A stretch of 64,000 bases of DNA from Parapedobacter sp035556095 (GTDB lineage: Bacteria; Bacteroidota; Bacteroidia; Sphingobacteriales; Sphingobacteriaceae). The notes beneath the pieces were generated by a model that ran no database searches, had not been told where the DNA came from, and saw only the letters and a program-made list of their open reading frames with translations. The position numbers and the translations under genes are program-made. The stretch is from positions 36,663 through 100,662 of the forward strand of contig NZ_DATMFT010000010.1 of assembly GCF_035556095.1 (NCBI RefSeq), read 5' to 3'. Positions 10,101-16,705 of the stretch are shown one piece after another. Position 1 is the stretch's first letter; each line of letters begins with the position of its first letter.

Positions 10101-10558
10101 GATATGGTTACTCCTTCCAGCGGATTTCCGTGGTTATCTGACACATTACCTATGATTGTACGCTGTTGAGGCATGGTAATGGGTTTATTTGCGACAGGCG
10201 ATGAACGTCGTTTTGTTATCGTCACAATCCCATCTTCCAACGACCAATCCAATCCTCGATCGGTCAGAATCATATCCATCGCATCCGCAAACTCCACCTG
10301 CCTCAGCTGCGCATCAATACGGATATCTGGGAGATGTTTGCCATGGAATAAAAATGAATATCCTTGTTGTTTCTGAAATTCCCGCATCACCTCTCCGAGA
10401 GGGGTGTTTTTTACGTTAAGCGTAATCTTTTGTGCGTTAGCCTCTGCGAGGGCGTTGAACGCTAAACCCAAGGTCAAGAAAATCGCTAATTTCATAATCA
10501 GTAATAATCGGTAACTGAAAGGCCAAGAAAAGCCCCTTACACATCGTGTAAAAACCAT
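7175..10558 (-). CDS. SusC/RagA TonB-linked outer-membrane transporter with N-terminal STN domain
   Basis: 1127 residues. Signal peptide (hydrophobic about 17-38, cleavage near NAQ43), then an STN (secretin/TonB short N-terminus) domain at about 44-117 (KITLNVKNTPLGEVMREF). A carboxypeptidase-regulatory-like beta-sandwich follows (about 134-200), then the SusC plug signature DEVVVVGYG near 211-219 with VTGSVSTVKGDEL. The 22-strand barrel ends in LSFGLSASF, with a terminal Phe as usual for outer-membrane barrels. The STN domain marks it as a transducer that signals to the FecR anti-sigma factor encoded just upstream. It imports oligosaccharides released by the surface proteins of this operon. 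The 220-nt leader before its start is discussed as a separate feature. Confidence 0.95.
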   Translation of the reverse strand: MVFTRCVRGFSWPFSYRLLLIMKLAIFLTLGLAFNALAEANAQKITLNVKNTPLGEVMREFQKQQGYSFLFHGKHLPDIRIDAQLRQVEFADAMDMILTDRGLDWSLEDGIVTITKRRSSPVANKPITMPQQRTIIGNVSDNHGNPLEGVTISVKGTPVAVTSDAYGGYRISIPESGRILVFSIVGFSPVERSVGDLSTIDVLMEATVSDLDEVVVVGYGVQRRETVTGSVSTVKGDELSIAPVASTSTTLAGRLPGLISFQQQGLPGADGANIQIRGFGSALVIVDGVEADFNSLDPNSIESISILKDASASIYGSRAGNGVILVTTKRGNQGAPVFSLNSTYTLQGVTRMLKPASSGQYAELRSEAWLNSGQPPSQVPFTTEQIESYYRGDDPLYPNTDWYNVLIRNFAPQHHHNIAVRGGTDRVRYYGFLGYLDQETMWKKNGGGYSRYNFQSNVDAKIQDNFTIQLDVTSTMNFKRYASRPQNAGEAAWEDYWNTLPIYPASLPDPAKIPFAAGGGTGGAHVTTNRDIYGYNDTDEQNLRGSLTLNYVFKGVRGLSAKAFANYAHTYGSTKNFVRPVKFYTYDPGSDIYTLAGALGEKASLSTSKNQNRTITGQFSLNYNRKFDDRHDVSALLLYEVIDYYSDYLIGSRFDFLTPAIDQLFAGSTDAMSNDGSASEMGRKGVIGRVNYSYKDTYLIETTLRADASAKFPAASRWGYFPSVSLGWRVDKEAFLAGMRAIDELKLRGSYGTSGNDGVGNFQYLSGYRYGQTYVLGSGAQQGLRSRGLANPTLTWEELTISNVGIDFSLWQRQLYGSVEGFYRNREGIPATRLTSLPSTFGASMPPENLNSQNSRGFELELGNTGARGDFSWDISGNVSWARSKWGHYEEPEYTDEVQLALFKVSGQWVDRQIGYVSDGLFTQYSQIDELPFDQDNSDNSTLRPGDIRYKDLNGDGKLDYKDQADIGKGSMPKWMVGLRSTLKYKNLDAYFLFQGAMGYHSFVKLDGVGLLVPAALYDMRWTPENNDPNALVPRIGGAASNYLFSDYYLKEAGYLRLKVLSVGYTLPEAWLNTAGLTNLRVYFAGTNLLTFDRLKAYGIDPEMPSGHGTAYYPQQRTLSFGLSASF

Positions 10559-10593
10559 ATATTTGTCGTGTTTGAATGGTTAATAATTTGGTT

Positions 10594-10674
10594 TCGGCCC
10601 GGTGTCCAAACGAAGGCCGCTAATCAATCCAGGCAACAAGAACGGGTGATGCTGTTGGTATCATCCGTTTTTTT
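10594..10674 (+). ncRNA. Candidate cis-antisense small RNA opposite the susC 5' leader
   Basis: On the plus strand, opposite the untranslated leader of susC, there is a TTTG (10562-10565), 17 nt, then ATAATTTG (10583-10590). This is one base off the Bacteroidota -7 consensus. Downstream are a CGGCC/GGCCG hairpin (10595-10619) and a strong intrinsic terminator (10641-10674). No protein-coding signal is convincing. The arrangement resembles the antisense RNAs known next to susC genes in Bacteroides (DonS-type in B. fragilis), which repress the locus. The transcript itself is inferred; only the promoter-like boxes and hairpins are seen. Confidence 0.35.
10641..10674 (+). terminator. Intrinsic terminator reading against susC
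   Basis: AACGGGTGAT pairs with ATCATCCGTT (10 bp, one G-T wobble) across a 9-nt loop and is followed by an uninterrupted T tract to 10674. The polarity is clear: on the plus strand the mismatch is a G-U wobble and the Ts follow the stem, while on the minus strand it is an A-C mismatch preceded by As. There is no plus-strand gene upstream, so it would end an antisense transcript. Confidence 0.6.
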
Positions 10675-10779
10675 GCGGATATTCCATGATGCTGTTTTAT
10701 CGTTATGTCTGCATAGCAACCACCTCCTATGGATTTTAAACTGGTATCACATTTAGTTAATTTTCATTCCACATTGCTG

Positions 10780-11898
10780 CTACTTATTTTCGCTAACCAG
10801 CAGTTGTTTCTTCGAGCCATTCTGTCTGATCTCAAAATTAAGCCCGCTTTTAGCAAACGAATTTAAAACTGCGCTTAAAGGCTTGGCCCGGTCAACCATG
10901 CCGAAAACGAAAGTTGCCGGCATATTCCCTTCGTACGATACTTCGAGATCATACCAACGGGCTACCTGTTCGATAGCCACCCGGGGTGGCACATTGTCAA
11001 AATAGAAAAAGCCATCCTTCCACGCCGTGTAAGGTACTACGTCTACCTGAGCTATGTTCATCGTTGAGCCGGAAATGACCGCTTGCTCTCCTGGCTTTAA
11101 TAGATTTGAGATTTGAGATTCGAGGTTTGAAATCTTTACCTTCCCTTCTACCAACGTGGTTTTGGTTTCGTTTTCGGCTGGATAAGCCGAAATATTGAAC
11201 TCCGTGCCGAGTACCTCAACCGTTTGACCGCTGCTATTTACCTTAAAAGGCCTACTTTTATCTTTCACCACAGCAAAATAGGCCTCACCGGAAACCCTAA
11301 CCACCCGTTCTGCGTCGTCAAACCGGCTGGGGTATGTCAATGTAGAAGCCGCATTTAACCAAACATTTGTTCCATCTGAAAGTGTAATTTGATAGATGCC
11401 CCCTTTGGGTGTGGTAAGCATAAGTGTTTCGGAAGGTTTAAGTAACAATGTATCCCCACTGTTGTAAGTAATATTGTCTTCCGCTATGACAATGCCGGTT
11501 TGTGTTTCGCTCAAATCAATCACCCGCCCATCAGCGAGGCTAAGTGTAGCACGATGGCCGCCGGGAAGGATTTCTTCGGCCGCGAGTATTGGGTCAGTAG
11601 GTAACTTCTCCCTATTGTCCAGAAAGAATGCCCACGTGCCCACTACCGCTAAAATAATAGCCGCAGCTGCATAGGGAAGCCATTTCCGGAAACGGATGGT
11701 GTTTTTCCGCTGTATGTGTATTTGTATTCCTTTGTCAATTCGATTACGAAGGGTTGTTTGTTCCTCCGAGGTCAACACCTCTTCACGGCCCTCGATGTTG
11801 TCAAACGCATCATAGTACGTGTCCATGAAGTGCCGTTCCGCATCAGTAGCAGAACCACGCAGGATTTTCTTCGCTAGTTTATGGAATGTATTTTCCAT
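10780..11898 (-). CDS. FecR-family anti-sigma factor
   Basis: 372 residues with the usual three parts. There is a short cytoplasmic N-terminal domain (1-70) that binds the sigma factor and one transmembrane helix (about 72-92, WLPYAAAAIILAVVGTWAFF). The periplasmic FecR domain includes TPKGGIYQITLSDGTNVWLN, YPSRFDDAERVVRVSGEAYF and VEVLGTEFNISAY, and is followed by the DUF4974 end (about 300-370). It keeps the neighbouring ECF sigma inactive until the SusC STN domain signals transport. Residues about 256-266 (ISNLESQISNLL) are encoded by a short-period DNA repeat and look like an extra hairpin compared with usual family members. It sits 80 bp after the sigma gene and 221 bp before susC. Confidence 0.95.
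   Translation of the reverse strand: MENTFHKLAKKILRGSATDAERHFMDTYYDAFDNIEGREEVLTSEEQTTLRNRIDKGIQIHIQRKNTIRFRKWLPYAAAAIILAVVGTWAFFLDNREKLPTDPILAAEEILPGGHRATLSLADGRVIDLSETQTGIVIAEDNITYNSGDTLLLKPSETLMLTTPKGGIYQITLSDGTNVWLNAASTLTYPSRFDDAERVVRVSGEAYFAVVKDKSRPFKVNSSGQTVEVLGTEFNISAYPAENETKTTLVEGKVKISNLESQISNLLKPGEQAVISGSTMNIAQVDVVPYTAWKDGFFYFDNVPPRVAIEQVARWYDLEVSYEGNMPATFVFGMVDRAKPLSAVLNSFAKSGLNFEIRQNGSKKQLLVSENK
11101..11131. repeat. 9-bp-period tandem repeat inside fecR
   Basis: Near-tandem copies of a 9-bp AT-rich word (GATTTGAGA, GATTTGAGA, then GATTCGAGG) sit in the coding frame. On the coding strand they give the peptide ISNLESQISNLL. The period is a multiple of three, so the frame is preserved. 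Confidence 0.75.
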
Positions 11899-11978
11899 AC
11901 GTATTGTATCCGTTTAAAATGGTCTTTACGGATATTGTCTAGAAATCCCGGGAAACTCCCAAAAAAAATTCAACTTTT

Positions 11979-12551
11979 TTAATTCAAGAATACCAGACCC
12001 ATAATCACGGTCTTTATTAGCAGTGCCCGAAGGCTATTGCTTGCGGTATTAAGCTGGTTCTGAACGGTCTTTTGCGACACTTGAAGCTCCTCTGCAATTT
12101 CCTTGGTGTTTCGCCCTTCGAAGTAATGCATTTCAAAAATCCGGCGTCGTTTACGGGGAAGTGTTTCCAGCCACGCCGTCAAAAGGCGTCGCGTTTCCTG
12201 TTCACCGAAAGGCCCATCGGCCGTAAATGGTGAAACCAGCATTTGTTCAAAAGGCTCTACAAACGCAGGCAGAGCTTTACCTTTGGCAAGCAACGTGTAT
12301 ATTTTATAGCGTACGGCCGTATGTAGGTAGGGCTCCAGCCGTTGAATCGATTTATTTCCCCGATGCTCCCATAAGTCAATGAATACATCCTGTACAACAT
12401 CACTGCACTGCTCCCGGTTGGCTAAGCGCCGGTAGGCAGTTTGGTATAGCGCATGCCAATAACGCTCGTAAATACAGCTAAAGGCTCCCTGATGCCCCTC
12501 TTTAAGTAGTGGTACCAAATCCTCATCCGTATACTCCGCGTAGTTATCCAA
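11979..12551 (-). CDS. ECF sigma factor (Bacteroidota sigma-70 family)
   Basis: 190 residues. Sigma region 2 spans about 20-90 (FSCIYERYWHALYQTAYRRL, CSDVVQDVFIDLWEHRG), and region 4 spans about 125-175 (LETLPRKRRRIFEMHYFEG, NTKEIAEELQVSQKTVQNQL) with a clear helix-turn-helix. It pairs with the downstream FecR anti-sigma factor and should direct transcription of susC onward. Its own promoter (12570-12600) matches the housekeeping type, so it is probably made at a basal level, and the positive loop acts at susC. The hydrophobic last residues (IKTVIMGLVFLN) are common in this group. Confidence 0.95.
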   Translation of the reverse strand: MDNYAEYTDEDLVPLLKEGHQGAFSCIYERYWHALYQTAYRRLANREQCSDVVQDVFIDLWEHRGNKSIQRLEPYLHTAVRYKIYTLLAKGKALPAFVEPFEQMLVSPFTADGPFGEQETRRLLTAWLETLPRKRRRIFEMHYFEGRNTKEIAEELQVSQKTVQNQLNTASNSLRALLIKTVIMGLVFLN

Positions 12552-12569
12552 TTGATGTAGTTAGTTTAG

Positions 12570-12600
12570 CAAAGGTAGCGGATTGGGCGAAGAAAGCAAA
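12570..12600 (-). promoter_or_regulatory. Housekeeping-type promoter of the ECF sigma gene
   Basis: On the minus strand TTTG (12597-12600), 19 nt, then TACCTTTG (12570-12577) matches the Bacteroidota consensus fully. The start codon at 12551 lies about 12 nt beyond the expected start site. It falls in the 63-bp gap between the sulfatase stop and the sigma gene, so the sulfatase group and the sigma/FecR group can be expressed separately. Confidence 0.7.
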
Positions 12601-12614
12601 GCCGCCGAATACCC

Positions 12615-14021
12615 CTATTCACGAGCTTGTGCTTTCAAATCGGCAAAAGAACGTTGGAATGCTGCGATTAAATCCGCGTAAGCGTCGTTTGTTGCCTGAT
12701 TGTGAACCTCCCAACGATTTTCGGTCAGATCGAAGAATTCCTCATATTGATGTTCGGGATACCATATATATTTATAATCCAACGAAACAACAGCCTCAGA
12801 CACGGGAATGTGAGGTGAGCCATAAAAACGGTGCTCATAATAAAACCGTTCCCGAGTAGGTATCCCATGGTTAATGGTTTCAGTAAGGTCTATACCCTGC
12901 ATGTCTATTGGCGTGTTATCTTGGCCGACGCCTGCCAATGAAAGGATGGTCGGTGCGATATCGATATTAAGTGCAATTTGGTCAATGACACGGCCGGGGT
13001 CTACTGCGGACTTCCGAGGGTCATAGATGATCAGCGGCACACGAATGGACTCTTCGTGAGCGAACCATTTACCTTCCAATCCATGCTCGCCCAGGTAAAA
13101 CCCATTGTCACCCATAAAGATGATAATGGTATTATCGTCAAGCCCGTGGTTTTTTAAATGCATCATCAGTTTCCCCACTTCCGCATCTACGCCCGAAATC
13201 AGACGGTAGTAATCTTTTACCGATTCCTGATAGGTTTCAGGGCTTGAAAAAAAAGTTTGCCACCGGTATCGTGCAATACTTTCGGGTGCTTTGAAAAATG
13301 GAGGCAGGCTGTCCCAGTATGCAGGTTTTGCCGACTCAGGTACCGGAACCGTCGTGTTATTATACCAGTTGGCAAACTCCTCCTGCACCACATATTCCGG
13401 AGGCCGCCCGTCCAATTCATGCGGTGCTTTAAAACTCACCGAAAGACAAAAAGGTTGCGTAGACGTATCTTGCGAAACCAAAAATTTGACAATATCACGG
13501 CCAATGCTGTCCGTATGGTGTACCGGTTTTCCATTTTCATCGTAAAAGATGTAGGGTGGCTGTCCTTTTTCCGTGCACGACCAGAAATCGAACTGTTCCG
13601 CCGGCGGATTTTCGCCCACTCCAAATTTCCCGATAAACCCCACACGATACCCATTACGTTTTAATACCATTGGATAAGTCATCTTAAATGCTTCCGGCGA
13701 AAAATCCGTACCAAAATCATCAATGCTGTGCTTAGCCATATGCTGACCGGTAAGGATACTTGCCCGACTTACCGCGCAGATCGATGTGGTGACGTACGCG
13801 TTGCGGAATAAGTACCCCCGCTGAGCCAGTTCGTCGAGATTGGGCGTTCGGATAACCGGGTTGCCCAGGCTTCCAAGCGCATCCCAGCGATGGTCGTCGG
13901 TAAGGAGGAAAATAATATTAGGCCGTTTATCCACCTCGTTGCGGCGGTGGTTTGCACGACTGATTCCGCTCAACAGTACTACGGCGAACAACAGGAATTT
14001 CAATATGTCCCGCGGGTTCAT
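12615..14021 (-). CDS. Family S1 sulfatase (exported)
   Basis: 468 residues, N-terminal signal peptide (hydrophobic about 8-21). The alkaline-phosphatase-fold sulfatase domain starts at about 33 with NIIFLLTDDHRWDALG (metal-binding Asp pair). The formylglycine site is SICAVSRASILTGQ with Cys82, so the core reads C-A-V-S-R instead of the textbook C-x-P/A-x-R. Later landmarks are FMGDNGFYLGEHGLEGKWF (metal Asp-Asn and Lys) and the C-terminal subdomain YIWYPEHQYEEFFDLTEN. It would remove sulfate esters from a glycan or sugar after conversion of Cys82 to formylglycine by an anaerobic or aerobic maturase encoded elsewhere. Its position next to a SusCD system suggests the glycan taken up is sulfated. 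Confidence 0.9.
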   Translation of the reverse strand: MNPRDILKFLLFAVVLLSGISRANHRRNEVDKRPNIIFLLTDDHRWDALGSLGNPVIRTPNLDELAQRGYLFRNAYVTTSICAVSRASILTGQHMAKHSIDDFGTDFSPEAFKMTYPMVLKRNGYRVGFIGKFGVGENPPAEQFDFWSCTEKGQPPYIFYDENGKPVHHTDSIGRDIVKFLVSQDTSTQPFCLSVSFKAPHELDGRPPEYVVQEEFANWYNNTTVPVPESAKPAYWDSLPPFFKAPESIARYRWQTFFSSPETYQESVKDYYRLISGVDAEVGKLMMHLKNHGLDDNTIIIFMGDNGFYLGEHGLEGKWFAHEESIRVPLIIYDPRKSAVDPGRVIDQIALNIDIAPTILSLAGVGQDNTPIDMQGIDLTETINHGIPTRERFYYEHRFYGSPHIPVSEAVVSLDYKYIWYPEHQYEEFFDLTENRWEVHNQATNDAYADLIAAFQRSFADLKAQARE

Positions 14022-14138
14022 TTTTTTATTTTATTCGTTACTTATTCCTAAACCCAGTCGGCGCTCGTTAAGCATTACCTTTTTCCATTCAGTAAAATAG
14101 CAGGGATGGAGGCAGATATGTAGCGGACAAGCCATCGA

Positions 14139-15116
14139 TTACGCTCCGAGCGCTTTACGTGCAAATTCCACACATTTAGCGACTTCTTTGACAGCATCCG
14201 AGCCTTCAGGTACAGGATACTCCAGTTCAATCGTTGCCGGAAACTTATACTTACGCTCGGACATCAACTGCAGCGCTTCCACAATTGGGGTATCGCCTTC
14301 GCCCCAAGGTAGGTTTGCGCCACCGTTAGCCTTTGATTTCCGGTCTTTTGTGTGCATGCTCACGATGTGCTCATGCTTGGCTTTGATAAACTGGATAGCG
14401 TCGAAGCCCGCCGCCACGTAGTGCCCCATATCGAAGTTCATCGCATTATAAGGCGATTGTGCAATAGCACCGTCCCACATATCAAATGTCTGCTGCGTAT
14501 GCCCGTGATAGCCTACATACACCTTGTTCCGTGCTGCGATGGTGCCCAGTCGCTGTGTATGTGTCGGATCCTTCGGAAACTCCACATTCGCCTGGTTGGC
14601 TCCCAACGCCTTTGCGGCACGGAAAGCGTAGTCGATCTCCGCATCCGTATTATTTGGCCCCAGGGCACTGGGTTTATAACCGTAGATGCGCACGCCGGCT
14701 TTCTTGTACATTTTACGGAGCTGCTCGAAACGGGTCATGGGCACGTTCGCCCGCCATTCGGCCAATGCTTGGGAATGTGCGGCTCGCGCGACTTTATCGG
14801 CCTCGTCATCGCCGGTCCTCGCAGGGGCGTCCGGTGCTCCCGCAAATGCCTCGGCCGCCGGCCCCATCAGTTCAACGGCGCTCACATTCGCCTCCACGCA
14901 GTACCGGAGCAACTCTTCGGTACCGCTTGGCATGCTGCGGAACGAATACGTGATTACGCCTACCTGCACCCCTTTGAATACGGAATTCGGTTTGCGTAGG
15001 TTGGGGATATAGGCTGGCATGCCAAAGGCAGGGGCCGCAACCACCGTACCCACCAATACGGACGCCGAAGCCAGAAACTGCCTACGGGAAAACGATTTTT
15101 CTTTTGTTGATTCCAT
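14139..15116 (-). CDS. Exported sugar phosphate isomerase/epimerase-like TIM barrel
   Basis: 325 residues. A Tat-type signal (SRRQFLASASVLVGTVVAAP) precedes a xylose-isomerase-like TIM barrel (about 48-325). The motifs are VGVITYSFRSMP, VSAVELMGP, ANVEFPKDPTH (metal Glu), MNFDMGHYVAAG (Asp/His), IVSMHTKDRK and TIELEYPVPEGS (Glu). Such proteins isomerise or epimerise keto-sugars or act on related polyols. Tat-exported members are common in Bacteroidota beside Gfo/Idh/MocA oxidoreductases and are thought to modify sugars in the periplasm; the actual substrate is unknown. It lies 17 bp after the oxidoreductase gene and is probably co-transcribed. Confidence 0.85.
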   Translation of the reverse strand: MESTKEKSFSRRQFLASASVLVGTVVAAPAFGMPAYIPNLRKPNSVFKGVQVGVITYSFRSMPSGTEELLRYCVEANVSAVELMGPAAEAFAGAPDAPARTGDDEADKVARAAHSQALAEWRANVPMTRFEQLRKMYKKAGVRIYGYKPSALGPNNTDAEIDYAFRAAKALGANQANVEFPKDPTHTQRLGTIAARNKVYVGYHGHTQQTFDMWDGAIAQSPYNAMNFDMGHYVAAGFDAIQFIKAKHEHIVSMHTKDRKSKANGGANLPWGEGDTPIVEALQLMSERKYKFPATIELEYPVPEGSDAVKEVAKCVEFARKALGA

Positions 15117-15133
15117 TGTTAATAGTCAAATGC

Positions 15134-16435
15134 TTAAAAATCCATATAATCCCAACCATTGCGGTATGGCCGCCCTTTGAGCATATTCGCATAGACATCG
15201 TCAAACACTTCCTTCTTCGGGTTCCACTTCAGTGGCCGTTGCAGCTCATAAGCGATGTTGACGGCGTTGCAAACCGATGCGGTACGGTGTCCGATTTCCA
15301 CATCGGCCACGGGCTTGCTCCGTTTCTTGATGGCATCGATCCAATCCTGGTAGTGGTTGTCGGAATGATAGACCTTTTTATCGCCGGGCTTCAGCGGCTG
15401 CTGGGCCAATCCAGCAGGTTCGGTATCAAGGAAACTTCGCGACACTTCGATTTTGCCTTCTGTACCGATAAACTGGATGGCGTTGGGGCGTCCCCATGCT
15501 TTGTGGTTCACCCGTACGCCGTTGGCATACGTAAAATACAAGCCCTCCTCCGCGGCGGACTGGGCAGGTGGCACGAACGATACCGGACCGGAATGGTCCA
15601 TATCCAACGCCCACTGCACGATATCGAACATGTGTGCCCCCCAGTCGGTGATCAGTCCACCGCCGAAACCCCGGTAGCCACGCCACCATGCCCATTTATC
15701 ATCCTCAATGGGCGGCGAGAGGGTGGGATGGTAACCTCGATAGAGCGACGGGCCGATCCACCTATCCCAATCCAAATAATCCGGTATGGGCATGGACGGC
15801 AGGTCGCACTGCTTCACCGGCTCGCCCACTGAGACGTTGATTTCCTTGACCGTGCCGATGTAGCCGTTCCGCACCAGGTCGGCCGCCTGTCGGAAGTTAT
15901 ATTGCGAACGCTGCATGCTACCGGTTTGTAGCACCCGTTTGTATTTCCTTACCGCATCCACCATGGCACGCCCCTCGTCGATGGTCAACGCCAGCGGCTT
16001 TTCACAATAGATATCCTTCCCGGCCTTTGCCGCGTCTATTACATTGAGCGCATGCCAATGGTCGGGCGTTGCAACGACTACGGCATCGATATCCGTACGG
16101 GCGAGTAGCTCCCGGTAGTCACCGTACGATTCCACGGCGTGGCTTGCTTTCGTCGCGTTGAGTGCCGTCGACTCGCCCACGAATTTAGCGAGCTTCTTAC
16201 GGTCCACATCGCATGCTGCCACCACCATCGTTTCGGGCACCTTACCGATATTCCGCAACAGACCATGCACCTGTTTGCCCGTTCCGATGTAACCCAGGTT
16301 GATGCGGTCGCTCGGAGCGATAAATCCGTTTCCGCCCAATACATGGCGCGGCAAGACCATAAAGCCCGCGGCGGCGGCAGCACCTGTTTTCAGGAAATTC
16401 CGGCGCGTAAAACCGGCCATGTTTTTTTTATCCAT
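15134..16435 (-). CDS. Tat-exported Gfo/Idh/MocA-family NAD(P)-dependent oxidoreductase
   Basis: About 433 residues from the ATG at 16435 (an in-frame ATG at 16459 would add eight residues). Tat signal TRRNFLKTGAAAAAGFMVLP. A Rossmann domain follows (INLGYIGTGKQVHG, VVAACDVDRKKL, AVVVATPDHWHAL) with the family motif EKPLALT, and then the alpha/beta C-terminal domain. Members oxidise or reduce sugar hydroxyls, and some use a tightly bound NAD to act as glycosidases. Export through Tat fits cofactor loading in the cytoplasm. It is first in a three-gene unit with the TIM barrel and the sulfatase, behind a clear promoter at 16531-16561. Confidence 0.9.
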   Translation of the reverse strand: MDKKNMAGFTRRNFLKTGAAAAAGFMVLPRHVLGGNGFIAPSDRINLGYIGTGKQVHGLLRNIGKVPETMVVAACDVDRKKLAKFVGESTALNATKASHAVESYGDYRELLARTDIDAVVVATPDHWHALNVIDAAKAGKDIYCEKPLALTIDEGRAMVDAVRKYKRVLQTGSMQRSQYNFRQAADLVRNGYIGTVKEINVSVGEPVKQCDLPSMPIPDYLDWDRWIGPSLYRGYHPTLSPPIEDDKWAWWRGYRGFGGGLITDWGAHMFDIVQWALDMDHSGPVSFVPPAQSAAEEGLYFTYANGVRVNHKAWGRPNAIQFIGTEGKIEVSRSFLDTEPAGLAQQPLKPGDKKVYHSDNHYQDWIDAIKKRSKPVADVEIGHRTASVCNAVNIAYELQRPLKWNPKKEVFDDVYANMLKGRPYRNGWDYMDF

Positions 16436-16530
16436 AAATTTATAATTGTTACCTATCATCGCCTATCGACAAAATTATTGCCGCGACGTCTCTTCATGTC
16501 TAATTTGGAGGCTAACAAAACGTTAGTATG

Positions 16531-16561
16531 CAAACTTAGATAAAGTTGCGTCGAAATACAA
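16531..16561 (-). promoter_or_regulatory. Promoter for the oxidoreductase/isomerase/sulfatase unit
   Basis: Minus strand TTG (16559-16561), 20 nt, then TAAGTTTG (16531-16538), close to the Bacteroidota consensus. The leader to the start codon would be about 65-90 nt. Confidence 0.65.
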
Positions 16562-16705
16562 TCGTTTTCCTCCACCACCGAGAAAAAATTACAGCGAAAA
16601 CAATAGACTGCTATTCGATATCATCAGATGGCCTTGCATTTTATACACAGTTTCTTGTAGCGTACAAAAATTTATAATATAATTGCATAGCTAATTTTAA
16701 GAAAA

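Noticed and set aside
10568..10756. 62-residue plus-strand frame in the susC leader
   Set aside because: No start signal or homology-like pattern; it runs through the hairpins and terminator that suggest a non-coding RNA instead.
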